DNA from: Amaranthus tricolor
Taxonomy: Eukaryota; Streptophyta; Magnoliopsida; Caryophyllales; Amaranthaceae
Length of the DNA stretch: 64,000 nucleotides
Assembly (NCBI RefSeq): GCF_026212465.1
Contig: NC_080062.1
Span: 5,594,865 to 5,658,864, forward strand
Direction of reading: 5' to 3'
Under the pieces are notes generated by a model. The model made no database searches, was not told the DNA's origin, and worked only from the letters and a program-made list of their open reading frames with translations. The translations under genes and the position numbers were made by a program. Shown here piece after piece: positions 1-12,235 of the stretch; within the stretch, counting starts at the first letter, position 1, and each line of letters begins with the position of its first letter.

Positions 1-1480
1 ACAAGCCATGAATCAGGACCATGCACTTATATTCTCCTTCTCTACCAAGGCAAAGGCCAATGGAAAGATTTCCTTATCACCATCTTGGGCAATGGCAGTC
101 AATAAGGTATGACGATATTTACCATACAAGTGTGCCGTCAATGGCGATAAGAGGTTTATAATAATTGAAGCATTCAATGCAAGGCTTAAAGGCCCAAAAG
201 ACACGTTGGAAGGTCTTAATATTAGGTCTCACATATACACCAATGTCATTGTCCTCCTTAAAATACCACTCAAGTACTAACCCCGGGTTGGAATGTTGCA
301 AAGCTTCTAAAAAGCGTAGAAGGAGTGAGTAAGAACCTTCCCAGGTCCCGTAAATGGACAACAACGCTTGTTGCTTTGCACACCACGCTCTCTTATAATT
401 CACCTCCACATCAAAACGATCTTTAACCATCTGCCGTACGACAGATACCTTAATGGATGGGTCTTTAGCAACACAATTTCTAATAATATTGTTAATGACA
501 GAAGATGTCAGGTGAATGTGTCCAGCCGAAACAGTGTCACTACCCAATACACAAGAACCATGCTTACCCTTATAGGTAACAATACGCCATGAAGATAAAT
601 AAGAATCAAACGTAGCCCTAAGTTTCCACGAACTACCCCGCTTGCACTTCAAGGTAAGGACAGTTTGGTTCGAGGTCTCTGTTCTGTACTCCACATTTCT
701 GCGAATATGATACACTCTGATAGCTTCCAACAACGATTCCTTGCTATCAAACATCATACCCTTCTCAAACTCTCCCTCTTCGGTGTACGTGGTATCACAA
801 GCCCAAGTCCTCCATGAGTTGTCTTCCTCATACTCGTCTAAAGGTGGACAGAGGGCATAAGGTGTAAGAGGAATGATTGTAGGAATGTTGCCTAGGGTCA
901 TATCATTTGCTAGCGCATCCTCATCGACATCCACATCGTCATCAGAAGGATCGTCAATGAGCTCCTTACTCTCATTTCCATCATCCCAAGGTCCCATCTC
1001 AGTTTTCTCCTAAATTAACCATTGAATCAATTGGAACTTGATTCGTAGGGGATTGAGAAAAATTACAAAATGCGGAAGAAACGACGGGATTTACAGTTTC
1101 CTGAGTTAATATAGGCATAGGGGTAGGAGTAGGATTAAAAGCAACTACATTCCCTAATGGTACTTCTTCTACGTATAAATCCAAAGCGGGAATTTGGGTG
1201 GACTTTGAATGCTCCCACATAGCATCTATAGCCTCATCATCCTCAACAGGAAAGGCAAGCAATTCTCCACTCATGTCATATTTAAAGCTTATATTTACGG
1301 TACTTCTAGTAGGGTCCAAACCAATCTTAGAACATATAAAACGTTTAAAGTGGTTCAAATCCATGTTCGAATTATATGCAAACAACTTACGTCTTTCCCC
1401 AACATAATGAACTTTGCCACTACTTTCTCGAATACAACCATTCCAAAAACATACTATACACGCGAAATGATGCCATTTTC
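1..1480 (-). pseudogene. MULE transposase, frameshifted and truncated
   Basis: Read on the minus strand, the product starts with a PB1/MuDR N-terminal-like segment (about 1385-1000), then a MuDR DNA-binding domain (about 790-420, with FDSKESLLEAIRVYHIRRN and a C-x-R-G-x-x-W-K-L-R motif), then the start of the DDE transposase domain (I-A-I-D-G-T at about 135-155). Three lesions are visible. The N-terminal frame closes at 999 and the next frame opens shifted by one base. A loss of two bases in a short AC run near 134-140 moves the D-G-T-H-L-Y-G-K-Y motif into another frame, where it continues over 13-135. A TGA at 13-15 stands where the family has a tryptophan after A-W-S. The element is not autonomous as read. 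The N-terminal frame has no ATG at 1385 and is open further upstream to about 1480. Confidence 0.85.
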
Positions 1481-2059
1481 TACATTAATACAAAGAAAAT
1501 CAACATTAACATCAACTCATGGCCATACAAGTACATTACATTCATTTGATTATAATCTTTTTTGGCCTAAAAATTATTAAAATCCATAATATAACTAAGT
1601 TCATACATATATAATACACATAAATTCCAAATAATAAATCAATTCATAAATAATATTTCTAATACCAACATCAACATCAACATTTCTAATAATATTATCA
1701 ACATTGAATTCCACTAATTCACAAACATTAATTCAAAAAACAACATAAAGCTATAAAAACAATTAAAAATTACTTTCAACACTTATGGATGATTAAGAAT
1801 AGTCTTGATTTAACAACTAGTATCCTACATTTGAAATAATAAGCAAATTTGGTTAAAACCATAAACAACTACATATACACCAAAAAAACACAAAAAATTT
1901 TACCTTTGAGCAAGTTAGAGTATCCCACACTAATTTTGAAGTGCTAAATTGAAAGAGGAATGCAAGAATTGATGGATTGAATCAATGGTTTTAGAGGGAG
2001 AATGTCGAGTGAAATTAGGGTTTTGAGAAATGGGTAAAAATACGAAAAAATGAAACTGA

Positions 2060-2275
2060 TCTGCGTATTTGTATAAAAGACAAAGTAGCTGTTTGTAGTT
2101 AGTAACTGCGAGCAACTATTTTGTCTTTTATGGCTGTTCGCAGTTACTAACTGTGAACAGCTCCAAACCATAGGTCTAGGGTTTTCACGCTTACTTTTGG
2201 AAATTTTTTAAAACTTAGTTTATTTAATTAATTTTTTTTTTTTTTTGCTTAACAACTTCAAATTTTCACTACATT
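2060..2275. repeat. MULE terminal region with paired palindromes
   Basis: Two imperfect copies of a roughly 29-bp palindrome centred on AGTTAGTAACTG or its complement lie at 2089-2117 and 2133-2162. The same motif recurs at least six times in the element at 40869-41462, which places both in one MULE family. Confidence 0.6.
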
Positions 2276-3247
2276 GCTTAATCAAAAGTTATGGGCCTTA
2301 AAACCCTAAGACTAATTCTTGAATCTTTCCTTTAGCCCTTTAATGAAGCTGCTAACAGAATCTCTTTAGTGGTTTGCTTCAATGGAACAACCAATTGAAA
2401 ATACCTCTCAAACATTTTGCTTCATGCAATTAAAGTACAGGGGGCACTTAGTATATGTTGATGTTCCTCAACTTTACAGTTTTAATTCATTTGTTTTCAT
2501 GTACACAACTGCATGTGAGTTTACTTTCCCAAACAAAACCTTTCTTATTTGGCAATATAAAAATATTTGGATGATTTATGCAAAATTTTTATTTTACGTC
2601 TTATTTATAATAAATATATTTATTTAATTTATAAAATTAATATATTTTTCATTTTAATTAACTTTTCATATATAGGAGAATGAGAAGGTCTTGTACGGTC
2701 GATCACCTCACACCCCCTCAAAGACCTCTTTGTGAAGGATACAAAATAAGTGAACTGATTTTGGTTGTCATCCTATATAAAAGATATAATATACTTTTTT
2801 TGATATTTAAAATTAATTAAATTTCCGGGTGTAGTCACGAGAAATGTTATTGAATTGAATAATTATCTTTACTGTATGATTCGGTCCCAAATGTGTTCTT
2901 TGTTTTTGGATTTATATCATTTTTTGATTTGAAAACTAATACTCCATGATTATATATATATAAGCAATCGAAACTTATACTGTCAGCTATTGTCTTCCTT
3001 AGTTGTTTGCTTCTTGATGCTGATTTTGTTTTTATTATATTGTTATTATTAATTTTTGTTACAATTTTTCTAACCTATACACTAGATGTATGAATACGTA
3101 TTTGAAATTTTATTTAGATATTATCTAAAATATTAGGAGTACTATATTTGCCTATTTTAGAATATATATTTTTTATTAAATTTAAAATAATTATCAAATT
3201 AATTTATTATCTAAATCTATATACTAGATACATATGTTAGAAAAATC

Positions 3248-3296
<49 letters not shown>

Positions 3297-3618
3297 GGTT
3301 GAATAGTAAATTTCTAACTTTGTGGCATCCTACTTATATACGCGTTCTTCATTGTAAAACACGTGAACAATGGTAATAAAATCTGACGAAGAATCTTCTC
3401 AATTCTCCAACTTTTTTGCAGCTGCCTCCTTTTTAATTGGACTTGCCATTTATATCTTGGAGTAGTGATTTTCCTTTCGTAGACATGTAGCTTCTTGGGG
3501 GAGTAAATCTAAGCAAATCATTTTCTTGTCCTTCACTACATTTATATAATTTTTTTACCGAGTTTCCTTAAGCTAGGCACATTTTGGAGGTTAGGTTTGT
3601 AATTTTTTTTGTGAACTA
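2276..3618. other. Gene-free AT-rich sequence
   Basis: No gene or complete transposon was recognised here. A short open frame at 2382-2627 has no recognisable domain and loses coding character after about 50 residues. An (ATT)n microsatellite lies at 3248-3296. Confidence 0.5.
3248..3296. repeat. (ATT)n microsatellite
   Basis: About 16 uninterrupted ATT units. This trinucleotide is the commonest simple repeat in the window. Confidence 0.95.
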
Positions 3619-3858
3619 CTTCTTCGGTCTCTATGAATTACTCTCTCATTTTATTTTGGGTAGAATTTAGTGGGAAGTAAAATTTGATTGAAGAATAAGA
3701 TAAAAAACAAGTGGATGATGGAAATGAATGGTTAAAATGAAGAGAAAAAATAAGTTTGTAGATGAGATTTAAAGAAAAAATTTGGGTCATTGCCAAAAAA
3801 AGAAAATCGTACAAAATAAGTAATGAAAAAATGTGCAAATTGAAAGGGATAGAAGGAG
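3619..3858. mobile_element. Stowaway-like MITE, family 2, copy 1
   Basis: About 240 bp flanked by TA on both sides (3617-3618 and 3859-3860). The left end (CTTCTTCGGTCTCTATGAA) is an imperfect inverted match of the right end (CCTTCTATCCCTTTCAA on the other strand). The inner sequence, a run of GATGGAAATGAATGGTTAA type, recurs at 33618-33845. Confidence 0.6.
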
Positions 3859-3863
3859 TAACA

Positions 3864-4068
3864 CTCCTGTCCTTTTTTATGCATCCGTTTTTTTGGCAAT
3901 GGTTCCAGTCTTGTTTTTTTACTCCTAAATTTTATCTATAAACTTATTTTATCTTCATTTTACCATATATTTTGTGACTTTTGGCTTTCTCCAATCTACT
4001 TTTCCTTTTCACTAGAAATATGACAAAAGAATAAGGTGTTAGTTCATAGGATCATAGGGTTGGGAGTA
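3864..4068. mobile_element. Degenerate MITE, family 2 in inverted orientation
   Basis: Immediately after copy 1, the segment around 3925-3965 is the reverse complement of the inner part of copy 1 (AAATTTTATCTATAAACTTA against TAAGTTTGTAGATGAGATTT). The ends are poor (ACTCCTGTCC and GGTTGGGAGTA), so the limits are approximate. Two related elements lie head to head. Confidence 0.4.
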
Positions 4069-4187
4069 TTAATTTAGTTATACACTAACGATATTTAATA
4101 ATGCATGTGATTACAAATAGATTGGTGCGATAAAGTATTATACATAGGTATATTTGCGAAATGATACGTCTCAAAATTAAGAATTTA

Positions 4188-4205
4188 GAAAAAAAAAAAA
4201 AAAAA
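4188..4205. repeat. Poly(A) run
   Basis: A run of about 18 A. No LINE or SINE body could be recognised next to it. Confidence 0.8.
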
Positions 4206-4514
4206 TCTAGGAAAGAGACTTAAATTTAATCAAAATTTCAAAAATGCCTTTAAGGGTGAAGTCGTAAAGGAAGTAGAGGTTAAGACTTTTAGCCCCAAAG
4301 TCTTGGTCAAAAGGCCTAACGTAGCAAACAAGGGATAATACTTTTATTAGCCTTAAGGTTTTATTTTATATCTTAACTAAAAGTCTCACAATTTCTATTC
4401 CCATTTATTAAACATCCTCTTATAGTCATAGCCTCATAGGTATGCAAGATTTTTTGGGTTAGGCTGTTCATAATGAACCTTTGTGATTTGGAATTGTGAA
4501 AGAATTTAGGTATT

Positions 4515-4655
4515 GTACAAATTCTTGTATGAGACGGTCTTACCATGAGACATGTCTTATATTTAGGTTAAATAGCCTAATATTAAAAGCATTTAGTTTG
4601 TGGAGTTCTTATTTTTAGGTGATCTCACCGTGAGATGGCCTCATACAAAACAGGC
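4515..4655. mobile_element. Short palindromic MITE of the GAGACGGTCT family
   Basis: The left end reads TTGTATGAGACGGTCTTACC and the right end is its imperfect reverse complement (CACCGTGAGATGGCCTCATAC). The inner part shares TTAGGTTAAATAGCCTAATA with other members. This is one of at least twelve members in the window. Confidence 0.65.
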
Positions 4656-5049
4656 TGTTAGGTATTTGACTTAGGATTGTTAGAAGGGTGGAGGGTTGGG
4701 GTTTTTAGGTTGGAAGAAGGGAAGGGAAACCCTAATGCAAATGAGATGTGATCAGTCCTAAGTCGCAACTATTATCGAAGTTTGGCAGAATTGTTAATAA
4801 TCCTAATCAAGCTTTTTAATAATTTGAGACATAGTTTTTATTGGTGGATGGAAATAACCTAAAATTGATTGAAGTGGATAATTTGATCATTCAATTAATT
4901 TGACATATTTGACTTTGGTTCTTCTAAGTTTTAATGGTTTTGTGAAAGGTAGTTTTAGATGATAGGTAGCTAAGATACGACAGGTGTTAATAAACTAAAG
5001 TTTTGTATGATGGTACAACCTATACTTATACCAAATTTTAGACCTAAAT

Positions 5050-5270
5050 TCTTGTGAGAGACGGTCATTTTAAGAGATCATCTTTAATTGAGTTGTCCTA
5101 TTATATATTTTTTAAAAATGTTGGAAGTAAGCGTTTTAGTTATTGTAAGTAGACATTAAGGATACGGTAAGTAGACATTAAAGATAATATAAATGAGCAT
5201 TAAGTTTTTTAATAGGCAGAGTTTGAGAGACATTTCTCAAAAAGACCATCTCTCAGGAGACTAGTTGAAT
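5050..5270. mobile_element. Palindromic MITE, GAGACGGTCT family
   Basis: The left end is CTTGTGAGAGACGGTC and the right end is GACCATCTCTCAGGAGAC. The core contains a duplicated phrase (AAGTAGACATTAAGGATA and AAGTAGACATTAAAGATA). Confidence 0.55.
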
Positions 5271-5804
5271 TTTAGAGCAAATAAATAGTTTTAATTAGCT
5301 TTTTTTGTTGATTCCTTTTGTTTTTGTAGGTCAAGAACCCTCAATTAATAAAATACTTTAAATGGATGGTTTAACCTCTAAAATCCTTCAAATATGCTCA
5401 TTTATACCAAACCTTTATATTATTTTCGAAAGTTTATAATTAAATGAAGAATCATCAAATTAAAATGCATTGTATAATTAAGTAATTTATCATATATATC
5501 CATGTTCTCATTATTGATTCTCGCTTTTTTATACAAACGTAAACAACATATGAAGTCAGTGTAAAAATAGTATAAAAGACTTTTGAGTTATTTGAGTTAT
5601 TTCTCTTATTTAGTTGTAATTTCTTTTATAGAAAAGACTTTTATAATTTTATCAATATTTTGTTAGTGCAATGATCCCGTTCACATGATTTTACTTTCTT
5701 TATTATTTTGTACTTTTATCAATATTCTATTTTTACTATAAAAACCATGATCATTTGTATGCAAAAATGCTAAACAATAGAATATAGATAAATTTTTTAT
5801 TAAA

Positions 5805-5965
5805 ACCTTCTCACCGTGAGACGATTTATTATAGGGTGGTCTAATTTTTAATTTTTTAAAATTCAATGAAAAAAAACTGTTTTTATTTAGTTAATTGCTA
5901 TATAAGTTTATTTTTGATTGCTTGTATGAGGCCGTCTCATGATGAAACGGTCTCATAGATTATTT
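5805..5965. mobile_element. Palindromic MITE, GAGACGGTCT family
   Basis: One end is TTCTCACCGTGAGACG. The other holds CTTGTATGAGGCCGTCTCAT followed by a second CGGTCTCAT. Limits are approximate. Confidence 0.5.
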
Positions 5966-6653
5966 TGAGAGTTTGGATTCATAATCATTCCTAATCACCC
6001 CATAAGTGGCAGTTATTATAGCTGTTAAGTGTCAAGAAAACCCTCAATAGTTAGTATTGAGGTTTTTAAGAATTAAATAAAAAAAAAAGTAGGAAATGAA
6101 TAGAAATAATTACAAAACTATCAGAGTTATTGGAATCATGAAAGAATATTTATATGTTTCCAGATGTATGAAGACAAATCTCTGGTTTGTATTCTTATTT
6201 CTCACCCTCATTGTTATGATAAGCATCAAGTCACGCTCATTCAACAAATTTATATTGAAATTTGCATTTTGTCAAATTTCTAATCATACTGTTTGAGCAA
6301 TTTGCATTTTATTGTGATTTTTTCCAACAATTTGCTACTGTCATAAGTCCGTGAAACGAAAAAATCATGGGTTAATTTATTTGAAATTAAACAGCACAAT
6401 TAATTGCATATTAAGATCTTCTTTATTACTTTTCTCTGTTACTCATATTAAAATTTTGACACATAGGTTTTAAAATAAAAAATAAAATGTTTAAATCCCC
6501 TTTTAAAATCAATCAAGCAATTATAGTTTATTTGATTGAGTAATGGATCCTTCAATACATTTTAAGTAATGAAGAGGATCCTAACTCGTTAATTCAGCTA
6601 CTATAATGATAAATGAATATACACACAAACACAATTAATTTGTAACTATACGC

Positions 6654-7003
6654 CAATACAACAAATTTGATTGTTTGCGATATTAAATTTAGTGGTCTTA
6701 AAAAAATGTCATTGATGTACATTTTTAGTGTAATAATTGTTGGTTATTATTTTAAGTTCCACTATAAAGTGATTTAGTGACACTTTGGCATATGTAATTG
6801 TTATTATAGTTTATAGTAGCATTTATGAGTAATGTCACTAGATCCTATATCGCGAAAAACTTTAGTATAATTTTTTTAATGTTGTTAAAGGGTCTTAAAA
6901 ATGTCATTAAATCCACTATATATATTATTAGAAATTTAACATAGTGACATTTAAATTAAATATCGCTAAATTTATCCCACTAAAAGCAAATTATGTTGTA
7001 GTG
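6654..7003. mobile_element. CACTA-like MITE, complete copy
   Basis: About 350 bp. The left end is CAATACAACAAATTTG and the right end is the reverse complement of CACTACAACATAATTTG, a CACTA-type terminal repeat with one changed base on the left. The subterminal region repeats short GTGACATT and TAGCGATAT words. The inner sequence (ATAAAGTGATTTAGTGACAC) matches the element in the BTB gene intron at 27203-27950. Confidence 0.75.
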
Positions 7004-9282
7004 GGCACATACACACCATATATGCACAATAATTTCATGCATTTTGTTGCTGGATGTAGTTACTAATTAGATTTTACCTTCTACAACATTTTACTTCGAG
7101 CTTTATGTCCATTCCATTCTCAATGGACTTAAAGATTTTTAGTTTTTAGCTATGAGAAAAGTAAATAATTATAGTAAAATTACTCATTATATAATTTGCT
7201 CTTCTTATCTATATGAATTTGCTGATAATTTTAGTAATCAGTGGCCATTCGAAACTAACCTTTCAAAGCCTAGCAAGTGAAAGTTACTTGACAATAAGAT
7301 AATAACATGTTATGATTAGACGTTACATGAATGGATTGGATTTAAAGATTTAAAATTTTTAATTTTGAATTATAATGGACTAAAAAATAAATCATTAAAT
7401 TATGTTTGTAATCGTGACTTAATGAGAATCACAGGTTATACTTAAATTTAATTTACATGGTGTTTTAAACCTTATTTTATACTTCTATGTTAGTAGTCAC
7501 TTGTTGGAAATGAGAATAAATAGGATGATAAATCATATAACATATTTTAAATTCAAAAATATATCAAAATAATAAATTTTATTTGGTGATCTTAAGTTTT
7601 TGATTTTTTCACAAATGAATTAAAACAACATGATAAAACATATATCATATCTTAAGGCGTTAATCATCCATTTATAATTAGCTTTTGGTTCCGGTGATTT
7701 TTTGACATTTAAGACCAAAGGCCAAAAGACTTATAAAACATATTTATAGGGCTTCAATCACGAGATTAGAATAAGTTTTTGGTTGAGTTACTGATCTCTT
7801 GACACACAAAACTTTTAATTAAAAGGAATTAAACCCTAAACTTAATTTAGTCTAAAGTCTAATCATCCTGTACTGCATTTTATATATAAGTAGTTATGTA
7901 CGTATAAAGCTAAGTAAAGGTAGTTTTCCCTTGTAAATTATAGTGAAACTAAAATTGTTTGACATTGTAGAAAAGAAGATACCGCATAGTGTAAAAATAA
8001 GGTCGCATTGCATTGCATTAGCCGCGTTATAAAGGTTTTCAAAATAAATGAACCGATTTTCCGGCAATTAAATCGCGTGTTAAGCCGTATTAATGGATAT
8101 GTAACGGGTTCGACCGATATTTAAGTATTACGATAACCGCATCACTGTTCCGTTACCACAATCGCACACGATGGAACAACTTAAAACTGATACTAAAAAT
8201 CTAAGTCACCTATGAGACTGAGAGGCAGCATTTTATGGAAGGCAAGGGACAAAGGCTGGAGCAGTGTAGGAGTATGGAGTATATTGTTGGGTTGTGATGA
8301 TTAATGCCACACATGTGAATAGGTGGGTACGTTATTTGTCCATGTCATATTGAGACGACAATGTTCTGGGAAGAAATTAGGAATCCATTTCTAGTCTCTG
8401 TATACTCGAGTCTAGGAAGTCGTTTAATTTGGATACAATCCGTAAAATTTAATGTCTATTCTTACTCTACACTTTCCTTTATAGATCGACCAAATCAGAA
8501 ATAATCTCTCAAAAACACCAGAACGTCTCTTAGAAGAATTTGTGTTTGGATATGTAAATCATTATCTCTAGATACCTAGCTAGCTTATTTTGGTTACTTT
8601 CAAGTTTCATGTACTTGAATAATAGGATTTGCTCTGAATTTGTTTAGCAAAAATATAACGATAACTTTTAATTTATATATAAAGTTGCTGCATATAATAT
8701 TTGTTATCGAATCAATCGAAAATAGCTTTTTTTGTTGTCATGAGCATATTCTAGCTTTTTTTTTGTGGGGCCCATTTTCATGACAATAAAAATAAAGAGA
8801 ATATTACAAATAACGATGATGTATTTTATTAATCTAGTGTATAATACCTAGCTAATTCTTCAAATTTATGCCAACATGGTTATTGTTTCTTAAAGTATAA
8901 ACCTTAAATGAGCTAACATGGAATTCTATGTCATGACTCATGAGTCCTTAATGAATTGCTCATTTGGTGACTGTTGTCTTTGCTTTTATCAATTTTCATG
9001 TTATATACCCTTTTGGAATTATGGTAATCATGAATACTTATTACTTCGAGTCGAAGGATTTTTTGGTCGCGCTTTTCTCTATGGGTTTGAAGCCGTCTTC
9101 CCCTCTCTTAACCCTGACCATAATTTTTTATGGGCGGAATACACTAAGTATGATGATTGATGATTGATGATTGATGATGAATACTTACTACTACAACGAA
9201 AAACTTAAACCTTATGGAAGGAACCTCATAATATGTTAATATGTTATATACTCTATAATTAAAAAAAATCAATTTATGTTAT

Positions 9283-9287
<5 letters not shown>

Positions 9288-9327
<40 letters not shown>

Positions 9328-9351
9328 TATTATTATTATTATTATTATTTT
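9288..9351. repeat. (AAT)n-(ATT)n palindromic microsatellite
   Basis: An AAT run is followed directly by an ATT run, which makes a near-perfect inverted repeat able to fold into a hairpin. The same arrangement appears, much larger, at 61940-63100. Confidence 0.9.
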
Positions 9352-9714
9352 CATGTACATTTCATAGAAAAAGAATTTATAAGAAATTGATAGGAAGTCG
9401 AGCAACAAGCTGAGTATCTATACTTTTTTGAATACAAAAGTTAGTCAGTGAAAAATATATGCTCTAGACTTGGTGCTACTTGAGTTACTTAAAAAAAATA
9501 ATGCAATTCTTGATAGCAGGTCAAATGCGTCTTCACCTAACTCTCCCAAAGGGATGAATTATTATATGCGTAAGTTGTTGCTATGTTTATTAAATGAGAG
9601 AATTGTTTGACAATTATGCAAAGATATTGGTTGTTGTTTGAACTAACACTCTTGGATGATGCAAGTGGGTTACATGGTTTTGAGTTTTGACATTGATTAT
9701 GAAATTTCTGGATA

Positions 9715-9719
<5 letters not shown>

Positions 9720-9756
<37 letters not shown>

Positions 9757-9757
9757 T
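9720..9757. repeat. Poly(T) run
   Basis: About 37 consecutive T. No transposon body was recognised on either side. Confidence 0.9.
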
Positions 9758-11051
9758 CTAAATTCTTTTTTCTAGAGCTAAATCCTGGTAGAGAACTAAT
9801 GGAGTCTACATGTGGGGTATAAGGAACATATGGCTGGATTGGTTAGTTTTCAATCATATTACTGCCTTTTTTTTTCTACCTTAATTTTTATTAATTCTTA
9901 TGTGGATGAGTATTTGTTTCTTTATTTATTTTCTTCTATTCTGTAGGTAATAGTATTGCTTAGACTCTCATATTGCAATATGTTATTTGTTCTTAATTTT
10001 CTGTGATTAAAGTTGAGGTTATTTATGATCATAGACAAGGTAGGCATTTGCCCAAAGCCCACAGTCAGAAAATGCCATAATATCTTAAAATATGGGTTAC
10101 ACTTATAAATTTGCAATTTATGATTAGTTATTTTATCAATTAAGAAATATATGATACATCTACATATATAATGATAATTATAACATACACCCAGTAAAGT
10201 TCAGAATTAACTATCTAGATAGAAGGCTCACTTCTTTCAATTTGCCCAGAGCCCATAGTATTTCAGAAACGACATTGATTACAATGAATCATTGTGGTTC
10301 ATATATAGTACCAGCCATATATATTGGCTTAATCGTAAATTGTTTTAAAGTATATATTGAGAGATAGAATTCAAAACAAAAATATGAGATATGGCTTAGG
10401 TGGCACAAATATTGAGAAGGGGATGAAAAAAAATTGTTATTTAAAATGATTTGAGCATCTGAAAAGACATGGTGAATATAGTACGAGGCTTGAAAACGCA
10501 TAGACCCTATCATTGATTATTAATTACGTAGATGTTCTTGAAAAAAATTGTAAAAAATGTTTGAATATCTTTTGTAAAATATGTAGTGACTTTTTTTTTT
10601 TTGTCTAATTACTTAAATCAAGTTCAAGGATCTTCATAATTAAAATCTTGAATTAGTCTGCCACTGAGTAGAGCTGTAAAGATCAAAATGAATGAAAAAA
10701 GAGTTTATGTGGATGCACAATGGAATAGATCTGTTCGTGTTCGTGTATATAATAGTGGACTCAATCTTTTAAGATTAAGGTTTTAAAACTTTTTTTCATT
10801 GTTGTTGCAGTACCGTTAGTTGTGATCAAATTAAATAACATTATCTAGTCTGCAAGAAAATTAGGTTGTAAGTAATAGTGATTGGCACCATTAATAATAA
10901 GGGTTGAAAGAAATATGATTAGATCATAATAGAGCTCTTTAAAATAGACTGATATTTTATCAACTATGTAACCGATCCCGACTTGACTTAACTATAAATG
11001 AATTTACAATTATCTAAAAATCAATGTAGATACAAGACACGATTTTGATCC

Positions 11052-11339
11052 TATTAGAGTATATAACATATCCTGTAGCCTTATCCATCAGCTTAAGCTT
11101 TTGGTCAAGTTGGTTCCTTGACATGGTATCAGAGCCAGCGTGATAAGAGGTCACGGGTTTGAATCTCAACCACACCTCAAATTCAAGTGGAATATTTCGC
11201 ACCAGGTATGAGGATAGCCTGTGTTGCATCCACACTTCTAGCCCAAAGAGCTCGCGTGTGAGGGGGCATGTTAGAGTACATAATATATTCTGGGCCTCAA
11301 CTATTAGCTTAAACTTTTTGTTGAGTTGGTTCCTTGACA
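11052..11339 (+). mobile_element. SMART-like TRIM element, complete copy
   Basis: A complete LTR element of 288 bp. The 5' LTR (11052-11123) and 3' LTR (11269-11339) are about 72 bp and clearly related, running from T(G/A)TTAGAGTA to TTCCTTGACA. A primer-binding site TGGTATCAGAGCC (11124-11136), complementary to the 3' end of initiator methionine tRNA, follows the 5' LTR directly. A purine-rich tract GTGTGAGGGGGCA (11256-11268) precedes the 3' LTR. There is no coding capacity. The size and layout fit terminal-repeat retrotransposons in miniature, specifically the under-300-bp SMART class. At least six more copies or fragments are in this window. Confidence 0.88.
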
Positions 11340-11518
11340 GAAACGAACGAAACATTTGATTCGAAATCAATCCGATGAGTCGAATGAACACCTCTAGATC
11401 AGAAGTAGTGAATTTTGTGGCAGAGGTGGGTTAGAAAGGCACGTGTGGAGAGAAGACAAAGAGATGATGTCTAGTAAGAGCTAGAAAGAGAGAAGAAAGG
11501 GTTATAGTTGCATTGTTG

Positions 11519-11568
11519 TAGTAGTAGTAGTACTCACTACTCACTACTCACTACTCACTACTCAATCA
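11519..11568. repeat. TAG and ACTACTC microsatellite
   Basis: GTAGTAGTAGTAGT is followed by four to five ACTCACT-type units. A GA-rich strand precedes it (11400-11510). No gene was recognised on either side. Confidence 0.85.
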
Positions 11569-11794
11569 ACTAAACAAAGACCCCCGTGAGGAATGTTTGG
11601 AGGCATTCATAAATCACAAAACTAAACATCCCATTTTGACGTTTCCTTCGCTGCTTTCTATGGCAGTTCCAAACACCCCCTTCTATTGATCACGAGTCTT
11701 TGATTCCCTCTCTTATCTATCCCCCTCCCCACTCCTTTTGTTTATTTAGTCCTCTTTCTATAATCCAACAATATTATTTCTTTTTCTTTTAACA

Positions 11795-11955
11795 TATTCT
11801 TGTGAGAAACGATCTATGAGAAACGGTATTTTTGAAATACTATCTCAAATTAAGCTGGTCTATAAAGAAACATGTAAAGTTAAAGTAAGTAGTAAGCTTT
11901 AATGGGCCAAGGCTGAGAGATGTCTCTTAGAGAGATGGTCTCGAGACCGGCTACT
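11795..11955. mobile_element. Palindromic MITE, GAGACGGTCT family
   Basis: The left end is CTTGTGAGAAACGATCTATG and the right end GAGAGATGGTCTCGAGACCG. It abuts the Stowaway-like element that begins at 11964. Confidence 0.55.
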
Positions 11956-11963
11956 TTTTAATA

Positions 11964-12235
11964 CTCCTTTCAATTTAATTTAGTTATCTCTTTTAGTTTG
12001 GGCACAAATATTAAGGAAATGAGATACCACCTAAAAATATTATACTCATGTGCAATATTAGATATTTTTAATATTTAGAGAGGACCACCTAAAATAGTAA
12101 ACTCATTTGTAATATTAGATATTCTTAATATTAAGAAAACGTGAGGACCACATAAAAATTTGTCTTAAAATGAAAATAAAAAAATAAAAATAAACTACCC
12201 AAATAAAAAAAAGCAACTAAAAAAAATTACAGGGA
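11964..12235. mobile_element. Stowaway-like MITE, family 3
   Basis: The left end CTCCTTTCAATTTAATTTAG follows a TA. The right end is an imperfect inverted copy (the complement reads CTCCCTGTAATTTTTTTAG). Both arms continue with TTTAGTT and (T)TGGGTA words about 30 bp in. An inner segment ATATTAGATATTCTTAATAT is itself repeated. Confidence 0.6.

Larger units (their letters stand above)
1..2275 (-). mobile_element. MULE DNA transposon, 5' half, cut by window edge
   Basis: A Mutator-like element lies on the minus strand and runs off the left edge. Its transposase remnant fills about 1-1480. A non-coding leader follows at about 1480-2050. A subterminal block at 2085-2165 holds two palindromic copies of a motif around AGTTACTAACTG. 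The outer end, about 2160-2275, matches the terminal repeat of the non-autonomous element at 40869-41462: both carry CCAAACCATAG followed by a region rich in CTTAGTTTATTT. The end position is approximate because no target duplication can be checked with one end outside the window. Confidence 0.75.
7004..11051. other. Gene-free stretch with simple repeats
   Basis: No gene was recognised. A CG-containing patch at about 7980-8170 (words such as CCGCGTTATAAAGG and ACGATAACCGCATC) stands out from the AT-rich surroundings and may be a repeat fragment. Simple repeats occur at 9153-9178 (TGATGAT), 9288-9351 (AAT then ATT) and 9720-9757 (T). Open frames at 8918-9167 overlap in two frames and show no domain. 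Confidence 0.5.

Noticed and set aside
2382..2627. 81-codon frame beside the MULE end
   Set aside because: No domain; AT-driven composition in the last third; not conserved with anything recognised.
7980..8170. CG-containing patch as a possible CpG island promoter
   Set aside because: No gene follows on either strand; more likely an unrecognised repeat fragment.
8918..9167. Two overlapping 67-80 codon frames
   Set aside because: No recognisable domain, two frames open at once, and no splice context.
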